Of a stretch of DNA of 48,754 nt, positions 8,848 to 17,266 are shown one piece after another. The DNA lies in contig JAUWAB010000028.1 in NCBI GenBank assembly GCA_030602265.1, positions 1 to 48,754 of the forward strand, in the 5' to 3' direction. Source of the stretch: Prolixibacteraceae bacterium (GTDB taxonomy: Bacteria; Bacteroidota; Bacteroidia; Bacteroidales; Prolixibacteraceae). Position 1 is the first letter of the stretch; the number at the start of each line of letters is the position of its first letter. A program made the translations under genes and the position numbers. Under the pieces are notes generated by a model that saw nothing but the letters and a program-made list of their open reading frames with translations, searched no databases and was not told the DNA's origin.

Positions 8848-9072
8848 ATTCTGAAAATTTATATTGAACCGGTTGCCAGTGGTTTTTCCGGCACCTCAAA
8901 GATACAAAATTGAAATGCTTACCGGATAATGCAATTTGCTCCTCGAAAAGTAAAATTTAAGTTCGAAATATTTGGTACTGGTATCAGCATCCGTTAAATT
9001 CGCAACCTGACACACTGCCCCGAAAATTTCGGGTCGGAAAAGATTAATTTTAATTACAAACAGATTTTCCAT

Positions 9073-11220
9073 ATGAAGAAGATTCTTGCGCTGTTCGTCC
9101 TGGCCATTATATTATTTGCTCCTGCCAGGGCTGACGAGGGGATGTGGATCCCGGCACTTATTCACAAGCTGAATATCAATGATATGCAGAAAACCGGCCT
9201 CAGGCTTACCGCTGAGGATATATACAGTATCAACAACAGCAGCCTGAAAGATGCCGTGGTTCACATCGGCGGGTGTACGGCTGAAATGATATCTCCGGAT
9301 GGACTTATGCTCACCAACCATCATTGTGCTTTTGGTGACATTCAGCGCCACTCTTCCGTAGAGCATGATTACCTGCAGAATGGTTTCTGGGCCAGGACAA
9401 AAGCAGAGGAGCTTCCCAATCCGCAGAAAATTGCCCGGTTCCTGATCAGTACGGAAGAGGTGACCGACAAGGTTTTGGCTGAGGTTACCCCGGGTATGAG
9501 CTTTGAGGAAAGGAACAGAAAAGTAAGCCAGGTCTCTGCCCGTCTGGAACGTGAAGCTACCGAAGGCACCCATTATCAGGCCCAGGTTCGCAGTTTCTTC
9601 GAATCGAACAAATATTTCCTTTTTGTTTACGAGACTTTCCGTGATGTAAGGCTTGTCGGTGTACCTCCGCAGGCACTTGGCAAATTTGGCGGGGATACCG
9701 ATAACTGGATGTGGCCCAGGCATACTGCCGACTTTGCCCTTTACCGGGTTTACACCGGTCCCGATGGTAAACCGGCATCATATTCCAAGGATAATATCCC
9801 GCTGAAGCCGCGCCATTTTTTCCCTATTTCTCTGAAAGGCGTGCAGGATAGCGATTATGCCATGGTGATCGGTTATCCGGGAACCACTAACCGTTACCGG
9901 ACATCCACAGAAGTCCAGTTTACCATGGATGTTACCAACAGCATCCGGATTGACGTCAGGGAAAAGAAACTGGAAATTATCAAGGCTTATATGGAAACCG
10001 GACCGCGTGCCCGTATCCAGTATGCCAACAAGTACGCAGGAAGTTCAAACTACTATAAATACAGCATCGGACAGAACCAGGGGCTCACAGACCTGAACGT
10101 AATTGCCAAGAAACAGGCATTTGAAGATGAATTCAGCAAATGGGTGGCTGCCTCGCCGGCGAGAACGGCCAAATATGGCAAAGCCCTGGAGATGATCAAA
10201 GGAGCGTATGTGGATATTGAAGATGAAACCGCCCAAAGTTATCTTATGGAAGCCTTAATTCAGGGTCCGGAAATTTTCATGTTTGCCTATCGTATCCGCG
10301 CGCTGTATAATCTGCTCGAAAAACCGGACGAGAACCGTGAACGGATTACCCAGATTGCCGGGAACATCGAAGAGTCGCTCGAAAGTTATTTCAAGGATTA
10401 TGATGCCGCTACCGACCAGAAACTGGCAGGCCGGTTGATGAAGCTCTATGCTGATCGGACCAATACCCGGTTCCATCCAAAATTCTTCAATACGATCCAA
10501 TCCAAATTTAAAGGCGATTTCGATAAATATGCATCACAAATGTTCAGCAGGACCATCTTTGCCGATCAGGCCAAGATGTCGGCCTTCCTGAAGAATCCTT
10601 CGAAGAAGGTTTTAGATAAGGATATGGCCTTCCTGGCTTCCGGAGATGTGTTTGACATGTTGCGTTTGATCGGGGAAGAAACCCAAAAATCTGCAGCCCA
10701 GCTGGAGGAAGGGCGTCACCTTTTGGTAGCGGGGATGATGGAGATGCAGCCCGACAGGGTTTTCTATCCCGATGCCAATTCAACCATGCGCCTTACCTAT
10801 GGTACGGTAGGCAGATACCAGCCGCGCGACGGGGTTATCTATAAGGAAACCACTACCGTTCAGGGATATCTGGAGAAAGAGATACCGGGAGATGATGAGT
10901 TCGATGTCCCGGCCAGAATGAAGGAACTGATCCTGGCCCGCGATTTTGGCCGATATGCCGATGAGAACGGAGACCTGATCGCCTGCTTTATCAGCAACAA
11001 CGATATTACCGGCGGTAACTCCGGCAGTCCGGTGCTGAACGCCAACGGCGAACTGATCGGTTGTGCCTTCGATGGAAACTGGGAAGCCATGAGCGGTGAC
11101 CTGGCCTTTGAACCCGAAATCCAACGGACCATCAGCGTCGACATCCGCTTTGTTCTCTGGGTAATCGACAAATATGCCGGTGCCACCCATCTGATCAATG
11201 AGATGACCATCGTAGAATAG
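9073..11220 (+). CDS. Dipeptidyl-peptidase, family S46, DPP7-type
   Basis: Periplasmic serine exopeptidase of 715 residues that removes dipeptides from the N-terminus of oligopeptides, a key step in amino-acid use by proteolytic Bacteroidota. Signal peptide residues 1-20 (ending APARA). Chymotrypsin-like triad: His84 in TNHHCAFGD, the Asp of GGDTDNWMWPRH, and Ser650 in GNSGSP. The residue that sets specificity lies 18 positions after the catalytic Ser: Gly668 (FDGNWEAMSGD). In Porphyromonas enzymes Gly here marks DPP7, which prefers hydrophobic P1 residues, and Arg marks DPP11, which prefers Asp/Glu, so this one is called DPP7-type. Length fits the family. It is a single gene followed by a long inverted repeat. 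Confidence 0.95.
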   Translation: MKKILALFVLAIILFAPARADEGMWIPALIHKLNINDMQKTGLRLTAEDIYSINNSSLKDAVVHIGGCTAEMISPDGLMLTNHHCAFGDIQRHSSVEHDYLQNGFWARTKAEELPNPQKIARFLISTEEVTDKVLAEVTPGMSFEERNRKVSQVSARLEREATEGTHYQAQVRSFFESNKYFLFVYETFRDVRLVGVPPQALGKFGGDTDNWMWPRHTADFALYRVYTGPDGKPASYSKDNIPLKPRHFFPISLKGVQDSDYAMVIGYPGTTNRYRTSTEVQFTMDVTNSIRIDVREKKLEIIKAYMETGPRARIQYANKYAGSSNYYKYSIGQNQGLTDLNVIAKKQAFEDEFSKWVAASPARTAKYGKALEMIKGAYVDIEDETAQSYLMEALIQGPEIFMFAYRIRALYNLLEKPDENRERITQIAGNIEESLESYFKDYDAATDQKLAGRLMKLYADRTNTRFHPKFFNTIQSKFKGDFDKYASQMFSRTIFADQAKMSAFLKNPSKKVLDKDMAFLASGDVFDMLRLIGEETQKSAAQLEEGRHLLVAGMMEMQPDRVFYPDANSTMRLTYGTVGRYQPRDGVIYKETTTVQGYLEKEIPGDDEFDVPARMKELILARDFGRYADENGDLIACFISNNDITGGNSGSPVLNANGELIGCAFDGNWEAMSGDLAFEPEIQRTISVDIRFVLWVIDKYAGATHLINEMTIVE

Positions 11221-11224
11221 ACTT

Positions 11225-11371
11225 AAAGACTAAAAGACAACAGACAACAGACATCTGAGAAACCCGCTATACCTCATGTGCTGCGAGTAGTATAAGGTAA
11301 CAATGAAGTATATAAAATTCCTCCGATGCAAGTGAAGTCTTAAGTCTAATGTCTGTTGTCTTTTAGTCTTT
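11225..11371. repeat. Long inverted repeat between dpp7 and rnhA
   Basis: Arms of 21 bases, perfectly complementary, at 11225-11245 and 11351-11371, about 105 bases apart. The left arm contains AGACTAAAAGACAACAGAC and a second partial copy of its CAACAGAC end; the right arm contains GTCTGTTGTCTTTTAGTC and runs into a stretch of Ts to 11376. A smaller palindrome (AGTCTTAAGTCT-like) abuts the right arm at about 11336-11347. The 105-base loop holds no open frame. The right-hand T-run means the structure could also end the dpp7 transcript. The type of phrase suggests a dispersed intergenic element. Confidence 0.7.
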
Positions 11372-11393
11372 TTTTTCGTGTTTAATAAACGAT

Positions 11394-11870
11394 ATGTCTT
11401 CATCTTCAATGAAAGGACCTGCTGTAACTATTTTTACCGATGGCGCGGCACGGGGTAATCCCGGACCGGGCGGTTACGGCATTATCCTGATGTCGGGGCA
11501 GCACCGCAAAGAGTTATCCGGGGGATTCCGCCATACCACCAATAACCGGATGGAACTGCTCGCGGTTATTCTGGCGCTTGAAGCTTTGAAAATTGATGGC
11601 TCAGAAGTGACTATCTACACCGATTCAAAATATGTGGCCGATGCGGTCACTAAAGGCTGGGTTTTTGGATGGGCATCCAAAAGGTTCAAAGGGAAAAAAA
11701 ATCCCGATCTGTGGATCAGGTTTCTGGAGGTATATAAGAAACATCAGGTTAAATTCGTCTGGATAAAAGGACACAATGATCATCCCCTGAACGACCGTTG
11801 TGATCAACTTGCCGTGGAAGCCTCCATGCGACCAGGTCTGCCGGAGGATACAGGATATGATCCGGATTGA
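11394..11870 (+). CDS. rnhA: Ribonuclease HI
   Basis: 158-residue cytoplasmic nuclease that cuts the RNA strand of RNA-DNA hybrids. Catalytic carboxylates are visible in family order: Asp in IFTDGAARGNPGPGG, Glu in NNRMELLAVILAL, Asp in IYTDSKYVADAV, and Asp in NDRCDQLAVEA near the C-terminus. The basic protrusion with GWVFGWASKRFKGKKNPDLW is typical of bacterial enzymes. The start at 11394 adds five serine-rich residues; the Met at 11409 is a possible alternative. The gene converges with the GIN-domain lipoprotein gene, 9 bases apart. Confidence 0.95.
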   Translation: MSSSSMKGPAVTIFTDGAARGNPGPGGYGIILMSGQHRKELSGGFRHTTNNRMELLAVILALEALKIDGSEVTIYTDSKYVADAVTKGWVFGWASKRFKGKKNPDLWIRFLEVYKKHQVKFVWIKGHNDHPLNDRCDQLAVEASMRPGLPEDTGYDPD

Positions 11871-11879
11871 GTGCCCGGA

Positions 11880-12599
11880 TTAGTCGCGTTTGCTGATGTT
11901 GCCGCCGGAAGAAGAAGAGGTGTTGGTGCGCCCGGGTGATCCGTAGTAAAATATGTTTCCACCGCTGGAGGCATGTGCGGTAAGATCCTTCATGGTGGTA
12001 ACCCATACGTTTGCCCCGCTGGAAACCCTGATGTCAGTAGTATCTGCATGAAAATCCTCGGCTTTCAGGTTGGCCCCGGAAGAGGTTTTGGCTACCAGTT
12101 TTTTAGCATTTCCCTGAAGGAAGACATTTGCCCCTGAACTTACGGAAACGTCAACTGTCTGACCTTCAATATCCATTCTGATGTTGCTGCCAGCTGATCC
12201 TCTGATGATCAATTGGTCAATTTTAATCTGGCCGTCTGTAAATACATTACTGCCGGCAGTACCCTGAATTTCTTTGATATCGTTGATCGTAATGACTACT
12301 TTTTTGGACGATGCGCTCCAGATGTTTGCAAGTGCCTTGATTTCGAGGGTGTTGCCCGAAACCCTGGTTTCAATCAGCTCATGAAGATTTTTATCGGCTA
12401 CCACTACAACCTTCTGTTTTTCACCCTGAACAAAATGTACATTCATGCCGCTGGTCACCTGTACCCCGCTGAACTCCCCTACTTCACGCACTTCCTCAAC
12501 CACGTCGCCATCGCCTCTCACCGATGGCCCCATAAAAAGGCACGATGAAAATATTAAGGCGGTTAATGACGAAACGACCACTTTTAAAATATTATACAT
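11880..12599 (-). CDS. GIN-domain (DUF2807) lipoprotein
   Basis: 239-residue predicted lipoprotein: signal with LIFSSC, lipidated Cys20. The rest is a GIN/DUF2807 domain, a right-handed beta-helix-like fold of short repeats rich in SSGANV, SAGSNI and SSGGNI that runs to the C-terminus. This family is frequent in Bacteroidota and is called a putative autotransporter adhesin head; its real function is unknown. The frame stays open further upstream to 12641, but the Met at 12599 is preferred: it is preceded by AGAGAG, it starts a proper lipoprotein signal, and a -7 promoter box at 12623-12630 lies inside the longer version. Confidence 0.85.
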   Translation of the reverse strand: MYNILKVVVSSLTALIFSSCLFMGPSVRGDGDVVEEVREVGEFSGVQVTSGMNVHFVQGEKQKVVVVADKNLHELIETRVSGNTLEIKALANIWSASSKKVVITINDIKEIQGTAGSNVFTDGQIKIDQLIIRGSAGSNIRMDIEGQTVDVSVSSGANVFLQGNAKKLVAKTSSGANLKAEDFHADTTDIRVSSGANVWVTTMKDLTAHASSGGNIFYYGSPGRTNTSSSSGGNISKRD

Positions 12600-12622
12600 T
12601 GCTCTCTCATTATTAGTGATAT

Positions 12623-12630
12623 CAAAGTTA
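12623..12630 (-). promoter_or_regulatory. -7 box before GIN-domain gene
   Basis: TAACTTTG on the minus strand matches TAnnTTTG; the expected start of transcription, near 12617, is about 18 bases before the ATG at 12599. No matching -33 TTG was found at the right distance, so this is a partial match. Confidence 0.5.
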
Positions 12631-12712
12631 CGGAGCAGCATTGGATTAAGTTCCTCTATTTCGACGAACAGCCTGGTTTTACCGGTAAATGAAGAATTAA
12701 TGGTTCAGAATG

Positions 12713-12745
12713 AAAAAGCGCCGGGATTTTGTACCGGCGCTTTTT
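12713..12745 (-). terminator. Rho-independent terminator after the Ig-like gene
   Basis: A perfect 12-bp inverted repeat, AAAAAGCGCCGG with CCGGCGCTTTTT, loop of 9 bases, followed by T-rich sequence on the minus strand. It lies about 70 bases beyond the stop of the gene at 12818 and before the GIN-domain gene promoter, separating the two. Confidence 0.8.
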
Positions 12746-12817
12746 AACGATTTTCTCTGATTACAACCCGATCTTCTGTTTTGTGTGATCCCGAAAGACC
12801 ACTTCCATTAATTCTTC

Positions 12818-13402
12818 CTACAAATCAGCATAATAATTGTATTGTTCATTCCCGGCTTCAAGTATGATGTTGTAATGTCCCTCAGGCAATCCGGAGAGGT
12901 TATACCTGTTTTGTATTACAAAATCTGACCCTAACCTGGTATCGAAAACTACCTGGTTGTTCTGCATAATTTTCAGGTGAACAGGTTCAAGCCCCGAATT
13001 CAGATAAGTTATGTCCAGTTTTCCCTGGTGAAGGGCAAATACCGGATCACTATTCAACAGGGCTTCACCTACATTTATCCTATCTCCTGAAAGGTTTACC
13101 TTTCTGGATATTTTGGTGTCATTTACGGCAATCCGGAAAGTATATTCCCCATCTTCGAGGTAAGAAAGGTCGTAAAGAGCACGGAATTCTGAGGTCGGCC
13201 TCAAGGTTGATTTGTAATAGACCACCCTTCCATTCTGATCCGATATCGACAGGCTGATCCTGTCATTGTTCTGGCTGCTGAATGCAACCAGGACTTTCTC
13301 TCCCTCAATGGGAATTACATTCATTACGGTTCTTTCGCCTGCATGAACCAGAATTGCAGTGGCCAGGGCCAAAACGGTAAACACTGATTTAATTGTTTCC
13401 AT
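12818..13402 (-). CDS. Secreted two-domain Ig-like protein (DUF3244-like)
   Basis: 194-residue protein with an N-terminal signal (METIKSVFTVLALATAILVHAGE). Two similar beta-rich halves follow, each with a phrase near its end like LEDGEYTFRIAV or LPEGHYNIILEA, preceded by a strand pattern VVYY/VVFD. This is the style of short DUF3244/Por-type sandwich domains that interact with other secreted proteins. No catalytic residues, lipobox Cys or T9SS sorting domain are seen, so it is probably periplasmic or released. It is divergent from the S41 protease gene, which could share its regulation. Function unknown. Confidence 0.7.
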   Translation of the reverse strand: METIKSVFTVLALATAILVHAGERTVMNVIPIEGEKVLVAFSSQNNDRISLSISDQNGRVVYYKSTLRPTSEFRALYDLSYLEDGEYTFRIAVNDTKISRKVNLSGDRINVGEALLNSDPVFALHQGKLDITYLNSGLEPVHLKIMQNNQVVFDTRLGSDFVIQNRYNLSGLPEGHYNIILEAGNEQYNYYADL

Positions 13403-13570
13403 GACATTTCTTAATTTGTTAGACTTCTTGTTTTCTGATTGTTGCTTTCGCGGTTTTGACTGGCCATTTGCAGAAAGGTTTAACCGGATAAACTACTCTT
13501 AAATTATAAATTACAAAATTTTAACATTGGGCCACGCTGGGGTATGATGCCGTATATGTACAAGAATTGT

Positions 13571-13578
13571 TAGTTTTG
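13571..13578 (+). promoter_or_regulatory. -7 box before S41 protease gene
   Basis: TAGTTTTG matches TAnnTTTG, 23 bases before the ATG at 13602. A correctly spaced -33 TTG was not seen. Confidence 0.5.
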
Positions 13579-13601
13579 CTGAATGTTTAAAAGGAAATAC
13601 A

Positions 13602-15275
13602 ATGAATTTTAAAAAGTCTCTCATTGGGTTGTTCATCGTTTTGGCAGCAGGTCTCACGCTGTACAGTTTTACACATGACAACAAGAATTTTGAAATCGCA
13701 AAAAACCTGGATATATACTACACCCTGTTCAGGGAGCTGAACGCTTTTTATGTAGATGAGGTTGATCCCGGCACTTTGGTTAAAACCAGTATTGACAAAA
13801 TGCTGGAATCTCTTGATCCTTACACGAATTTTATTTCGGAGGCCGATGTGGAGGATTTCAGGTTTATGACAACCGGTGAATATGCCGGAATCGGGGCCCT
13901 GATCAGCAAGCAGAAAGGTAATATTATCATTGCCGAACCTTATGAAGGTTTCCCGGCACAGAAACATGGGCTTCGTGCCGGCGACATCATCCTGGAAGTG
14001 GAAGGTAAACCCACGGCCGAAATGAATACCGAAGATGTCAGTAATCTTCTGAAAGGGCCTGCCATGCGTCCTGTGAAAATCAAAATCAGGAGACCGACCG
14101 ATAACAGTACCTTTGAGGTGGATGTCGTCCGCGAGAAGATATCCATCGATGCAGTTCCCTATTACGGAATGCTGGATGATAAAACGGCCTATATCCGTCT
14201 GGCCAATTTTACCCAGAATTGTGCGGAAGATGTGAAGAAAGCCTATCTGGAACTCAGGAATACTCACAAGCCCGAAGCCCTGGTGTTAGATTTGCGGTCC
14301 AATCCCGGCGGACTCCTGATCGAATCGGTAAAGATTATGAACCTGTTTGTGCCAAAAGGTACCGAAATTGTCAGTACACGCGGAAAGGTAAAAGAATGGG
14401 ATAACACCTATAAAGCCATGCAGAACCCTGTTGATACCACGGTTCGCATCGCCGTTCTGATCAACCGCGCATCTGCATCTGCATCCGAGATCATTGCAGG
14501 AGCCATGCAGGACCTCGACCGCGGTGTGGTAATTGGCAACAGGAGTTTTGGTAAGGGGCTTGTTCAGACAACGCGTGACTTGAGCTACAACGCAAAACTG
14601 AAAGTAACCACGGCCAAGTATTACATACCCAGCGGTCGCTGTATTCAGGCCATCAATTATTCTGAGCGAAATGAAGACGGAAGTGTTGCCTCGGTACCTG
14701 ATTCACTGGTGAATCAATTTACTACGCTCAAGGGACGCAAAGTATTTGATGGCGGTGGAATTGTACCCGATGTAAAAGTCGACCAGGAAGGATTGAGTAC
14801 ATTGGCCATTGAACTGGTAACCCGGTTTTACATTTTTGACTTTGCCACTTATTATGCGGCCAAAACCCCATCAATTCCGGGACCGGAGAAATTTGAAGTT
14901 ACCGACGCCATTTTCAGTGAATTTACCGGATTTGTCAAGAAGAGCGACTTTAAATATGATTCTGAAACAGAAGACGCCTTTGCCGAATTGCTGAGAACCG
15001 CTAAAGATGAAAGATATTATGATTTAGCCAGTGCTGAATTTAAGGCACTCGAAGCAAAACTGAAACCCGACTTTGATAAAGATATCCTTTTGTTCAGAAG
15101 TGAAATCAGTGAACTGCTCCGTGATGAAATTGTTTCCAGATATTATTATCAGAAGGGTTCAATCAGGGCAACTCTTGGCAGTGACCCGAACATCCTCAAG
15201 GCAAGGGAGGTGTTAAACCAGTCGGCTGTGTATGCCGGCTATTTCAAACCAGGAACGGTAATATCCCCGAATTAA
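13602..15275 (+). CDS. S41 family C-terminal processing protease
   Basis: 557-residue exported serine protease of the Tsp/CtpA type that degrades or trims periplasmic proteins from the C-terminus. An N-terminal hydrophobic helix (about residues 7-23) is a signal or anchor. A PDZ domain spans about residues 90-165 (YAGIGALI, HGLRAGDIILEVEGK). The catalytic dyad is Ser293 in ASASASE and Lys318 in FGKG, 25 residues apart as in Escherichia coli Tsp, with Asp304 also in place; LRSNPGG at about 231-237 is the substrate-cleft motif. A helical C-terminal extension of about 130 residues follows the peptidase core. It ends at a strong bidirectional terminator shared with pheS. Confidence 0.94.
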   Translation: MNFKKSLIGLFIVLAAGLTLYSFTHDNKNFEIAKNLDIYYTLFRELNAFYVDEVDPGTLVKTSIDKMLESLDPYTNFISEADVEDFRFMTTGEYAGIGALISKQKGNIIIAEPYEGFPAQKHGLRAGDIILEVEGKPTAEMNTEDVSNLLKGPAMRPVKIKIRRPTDNSTFEVDVVREKISIDAVPYYGMLDDKTAYIRLANFTQNCAEDVKKAYLELRNTHKPEALVLDLRSNPGGLLIESVKIMNLFVPKGTEIVSTRGKVKEWDNTYKAMQNPVDTTVRIAVLINRASASASEIIAGAMQDLDRGVVIGNRSFGKGLVQTTRDLSYNAKLKVTTAKYYIPSGRCIQAINYSERNEDGSVASVPDSLVNQFTTLKGRKVFDGGGIVPDVKVDQEGLSTLAIELVTRFYIFDFATYYAAKTPSIPGPEKFEVTDAIFSEFTGFVKKSDFKYDSETEDAFAELLRTAKDERYYDLASAEFKALEAKLKPDFDKDILLFRSEISELLRDEIVSRYYYQKGSIRATLGSDPNILKAREVLNQSAVYAGYFKPGTVISPN

Positions 15276-15283
15276 CCAGGGGT

Positions 15284-15323
15284 AAAAAAGGGAGGCGGAC
15301 CAATGATCCGCCTCCCTTTTTTT
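15284..15323. terminator. Bidirectional terminator between S41 protease gene and pheS
   Basis: A perfect 10-bp stem, GGGAGGCGGA (15290-15299) with TCCGCCTCCC (15307-15316), loop of 7 bases, flanked by an A-run on the left and a T-run on the right. It can stop transcription from both converging genes. Confidence 0.9.
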
Positions 15324-15337
15324 GAATCCCCTTAACG

Positions 15338-16363
15338 TCATAGGGCAGCTTTAAACTGCCTGAGGAACCGGAGGTCATTCTCAAAGTAGTGCCTGATGTC
15401 TTTGATGCCGTAAAGCAGCATGGCAATACGTTCGATCCCCATGCCAAATGCGAAACCGGTATATTTCTGGCTGTCGATGTTACAGGCCTCCAGAACATTC
15501 GGGTCGACCATCCCGCAACCCAGGATTTCAAGCCATCCGGAATATTTGCACACATTGCAGCCTGCTCCACCACAGATTGAACAGCTCACATCCATTTCTG
15601 CCGAAGGTTCGGTGAACGGAAAATAGGATGGCCTCAGCCGTATTTGAGTTTCTTCGCCAAAAAGTTCCTTGGCAAAATAGAGCAGAGTCTGTTTCAGGTC
15701 GGCAAAAGACACATTTTCATCCACATAGAGTCCTTCCACCTGGTGGAATATGCAATGCGACCGGGCAGAAATGGCCTCATTACGGAAAACCCTTCCGGGG
15801 AAAATGGCCCTGATGGGTGGCTGGGTGCGTTCCATGACCCTGATCTGTACGCTTGAAGTGTGGGTTCTCAGCAGTACATCAGGATTTTTTTCAATAAAGA
15901 AGGTATCCTGCATATCTCTTGCGGGATGTTCAGGAGCGAAATTAAGTGCCGAGAACACATGCCAGTCGTCTTCAATTTCCGGTCCTTCAGCCACACTGAA
16001 TCCCAGGCGGGCAAAGATGTCGATGATACGGTTCCGGACAACCGCCAGGGGGTGACGGCTTCCCATCGAGATAGAATCACCCGGTGCGGTAAGATCCAGT
16101 CCTGTGCTTCCGTCACACGTTGTTTCAAAAGATTCCTTCAACTGGTTAATCTTTTGCTGTGCCGCCTCTTTAAGATCGTTGAGGGATTTTCCCACCTCTT
16201 TCTTCAATTCAGGGGCTACATCCTTGAATTCGGTAAACAGCTGGTTTACAACCCCTTTTTTGCTGATATAACGGATCCTGAGTTCTTCCACCTCTTCGCG
16301 GGTAGCTGCCTTCAATACTTCTATTTCATTGAGCAATGCTCTGATTTTATCCAGCATAGACAT
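15338..16363 (-). CDS. pheS: Phenylalanyl-tRNA synthetase alpha chain
   Basis: Catalytic alpha subunit of the class II heterotetrameric enzyme that charges tRNA-Phe. The 341-residue protein starts with a helical coiled-coil arm (about residues 1-90), then the core: FRNEAISARSHCIFHQVEGL (motif 2), YFPFTEPSAEMD, and GFAFGMGIERIAMLLYG (motif 3) near the end. A CxxC-GGAG-CxxC insertion at about residues 262-275 is found in relatives. The start chosen is the Met at 16363 (MSMLDKI); the frame is open to 16423 but the extra residues do not look like PheS, and a -7 box at 16377-16384 lies within them. The beta subunit gene is not in this window. Confidence 0.95.
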   Translation of the reverse strand: MSMLDKIRALLNEIEVLKAATREEVEELRIRYISKKGVVNQLFTEFKDVAPELKKEVGKSLNDLKEAAQQKINQLKESFETTCDGSTGLDLTAPGDSISMGSRHPLAVVRNRIIDIFARLGFSVAEGPEIEDDWHVFSALNFAPEHPARDMQDTFFIEKNPDVLLRTHTSSVQIRVMERTQPPIRAIFPGRVFRNEAISARSHCIFHQVEGLYVDENVSFADLKQTLLYFAKELFGEETQIRLRPSYFPFTEPSAEMDVSCSICGGAGCNVCKYSGWLEILGCGMVDPNVLEACNIDSQKYTGFAFGMGIERIAMLLYGIKDIRHYFENDLRFLRQFKAAL

Positions 16364-16376
16364 TAATTTTAGACTG

Positions 16377-16384
16377 CAAAGATA
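16377..16384 (-). promoter_or_regulatory. -7 box before pheS
   Basis: TATCTTTG on the minus strand matches TAnnTTTG and would start transcription about 8 bases before the chosen start codon, which makes a near-leaderless message. No -33 TTG at the right distance was found. Confidence 0.45.
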
Positions 16385-16463
16385 AATATTCCTTTTTAAA
16401 GGAGCAGGCCACCTGAAATTCAATTTTTTCCCTGATTATGGCGGTTATTGTTCCCGGGGTTGC

Positions 16464-16471
16464 TAACTTTG
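16464..16471 (+). promoter_or_regulatory. -7 box before MBL-fold gene
   Basis: TAACTTTG matches TAnnTTTG, with the predicted transcription start near 16477, about 17 bases before the ATG at 16494. The -33 element is not clear. Confidence 0.45.
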
Positions 16472-16493
16472 TCTGTTCAAAATATTGACCGGC

Positions 16494-17189
16494 ATGAAAG
16501 ATCCTCATATAATTCAGTTGCGGATTGGCTTTACCGGACCTGTTGTTATAACCACAGGCACCGATTCGGTCCTTGTGGATACAGGTGTCCGGGGGAAAAT
16601 GCACGAATTTGAACGGCAGTTCCAATTGCATGGCATCGATCCGCGCACCATTCGTCTGATCATCCTGACCCATGTCCATTATGACCATACCGGAAACCTA
16701 AGGGAACTTAAACAACTTACCGGTGCACCGGTGGTAGTCAACAAACGTGAGGCGGAATGGCTGAGGACCGGCTTAATGCCCATTCCCCGCGGTACATATT
16801 TTTTCAGCAGGATGATCGTGGCGCTGGGTGATCTGCTGATGCCGGGGTATGCATCGCCGGTGCCCTTTGAAGCTGATATCCTGACAGACGAGTACATGGA
16901 TCTTTCACCTTACGGGATCAGGGGAGAGATAATCTTTACCCCGGGGCATACCGAAGGTTCGCAGTCGGTGCTGGTCGGCAAAAACCTTATTTCAGGAGAT
17001 TGTTTCTTCAATATCCGGAATTCCATGGTGTTTCCGCCATTTGCCAATGACATCCGGCAATTGCTGAAATCGTGGGAAAAGGTTTTTGCAATGGGGGTGG
17101 AAACGATATATCCGGGCCATGGCCCCATACTGAAGGTTGAGGATGCTCAGAATGTTTTCGCGAAGAGAATGTCGGCCTTAAAGGCCTGA
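16494..17189 (+). CDS. MBL-fold metallo-hydrolase
   Basis: 231-residue cytoplasmic hydrolase of the metallo-beta-lactamase fold. The metal-binding motif is THVHYDHTG (HxHxDH), followed by the His of TPGHTEGS, the Asp of ISGDCFF and the His of YPGHGP: a full two-metal site. Such proteins include glyoxalase II, lactonases and other thioester or phosphoester hydrolases; the substrate cannot be told. The start at the ATG of 16494 is preferred to a TTG nine bases earlier. It faces the coiled-coil membrane protein gene across 77 bases. Confidence 0.88.
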   Translation: MKDPHIIQLRIGFTGPVVITTGTDSVLVDTGVRGKMHEFERQFQLHGIDPRTIRLIILTHVHYDHTGNLRELKQLTGAPVVVNKREAEWLRTGLMPIPRGTYFFSRMIVALGDLLMPGYASPVPFEADILTDEYMDLSPYGIRGEIIFTPGHTEGSQSVLVGKNLISGDCFFNIRNSMVFPPFANDIRQLLKSWEKVFAMGVETIYPGHGPILKVEDAQNVFAKRMSALKA

Positions 17190-17266
17190 AACTGGATTTG
17201 CCCATCCTTAATCGATTGAGGCAGACAACTCTTGTCTGAAGTAAAATATTTGGCTGACAGGTCCGG

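Noticed and set aside
13587-14267. 226-codon open frame on the minus strand
   Set aside because: Antisense to the PDZ and N-terminal part of the S41 protease; it is a shadow of its codon use.
15530-15590. CxxC-GGAG-CxxC in PheS as a possible unusual zinc site
   Set aside because: This cysteine-rich insertion appears to be a normal feature of PheS relatives, not a novelty of this gene.
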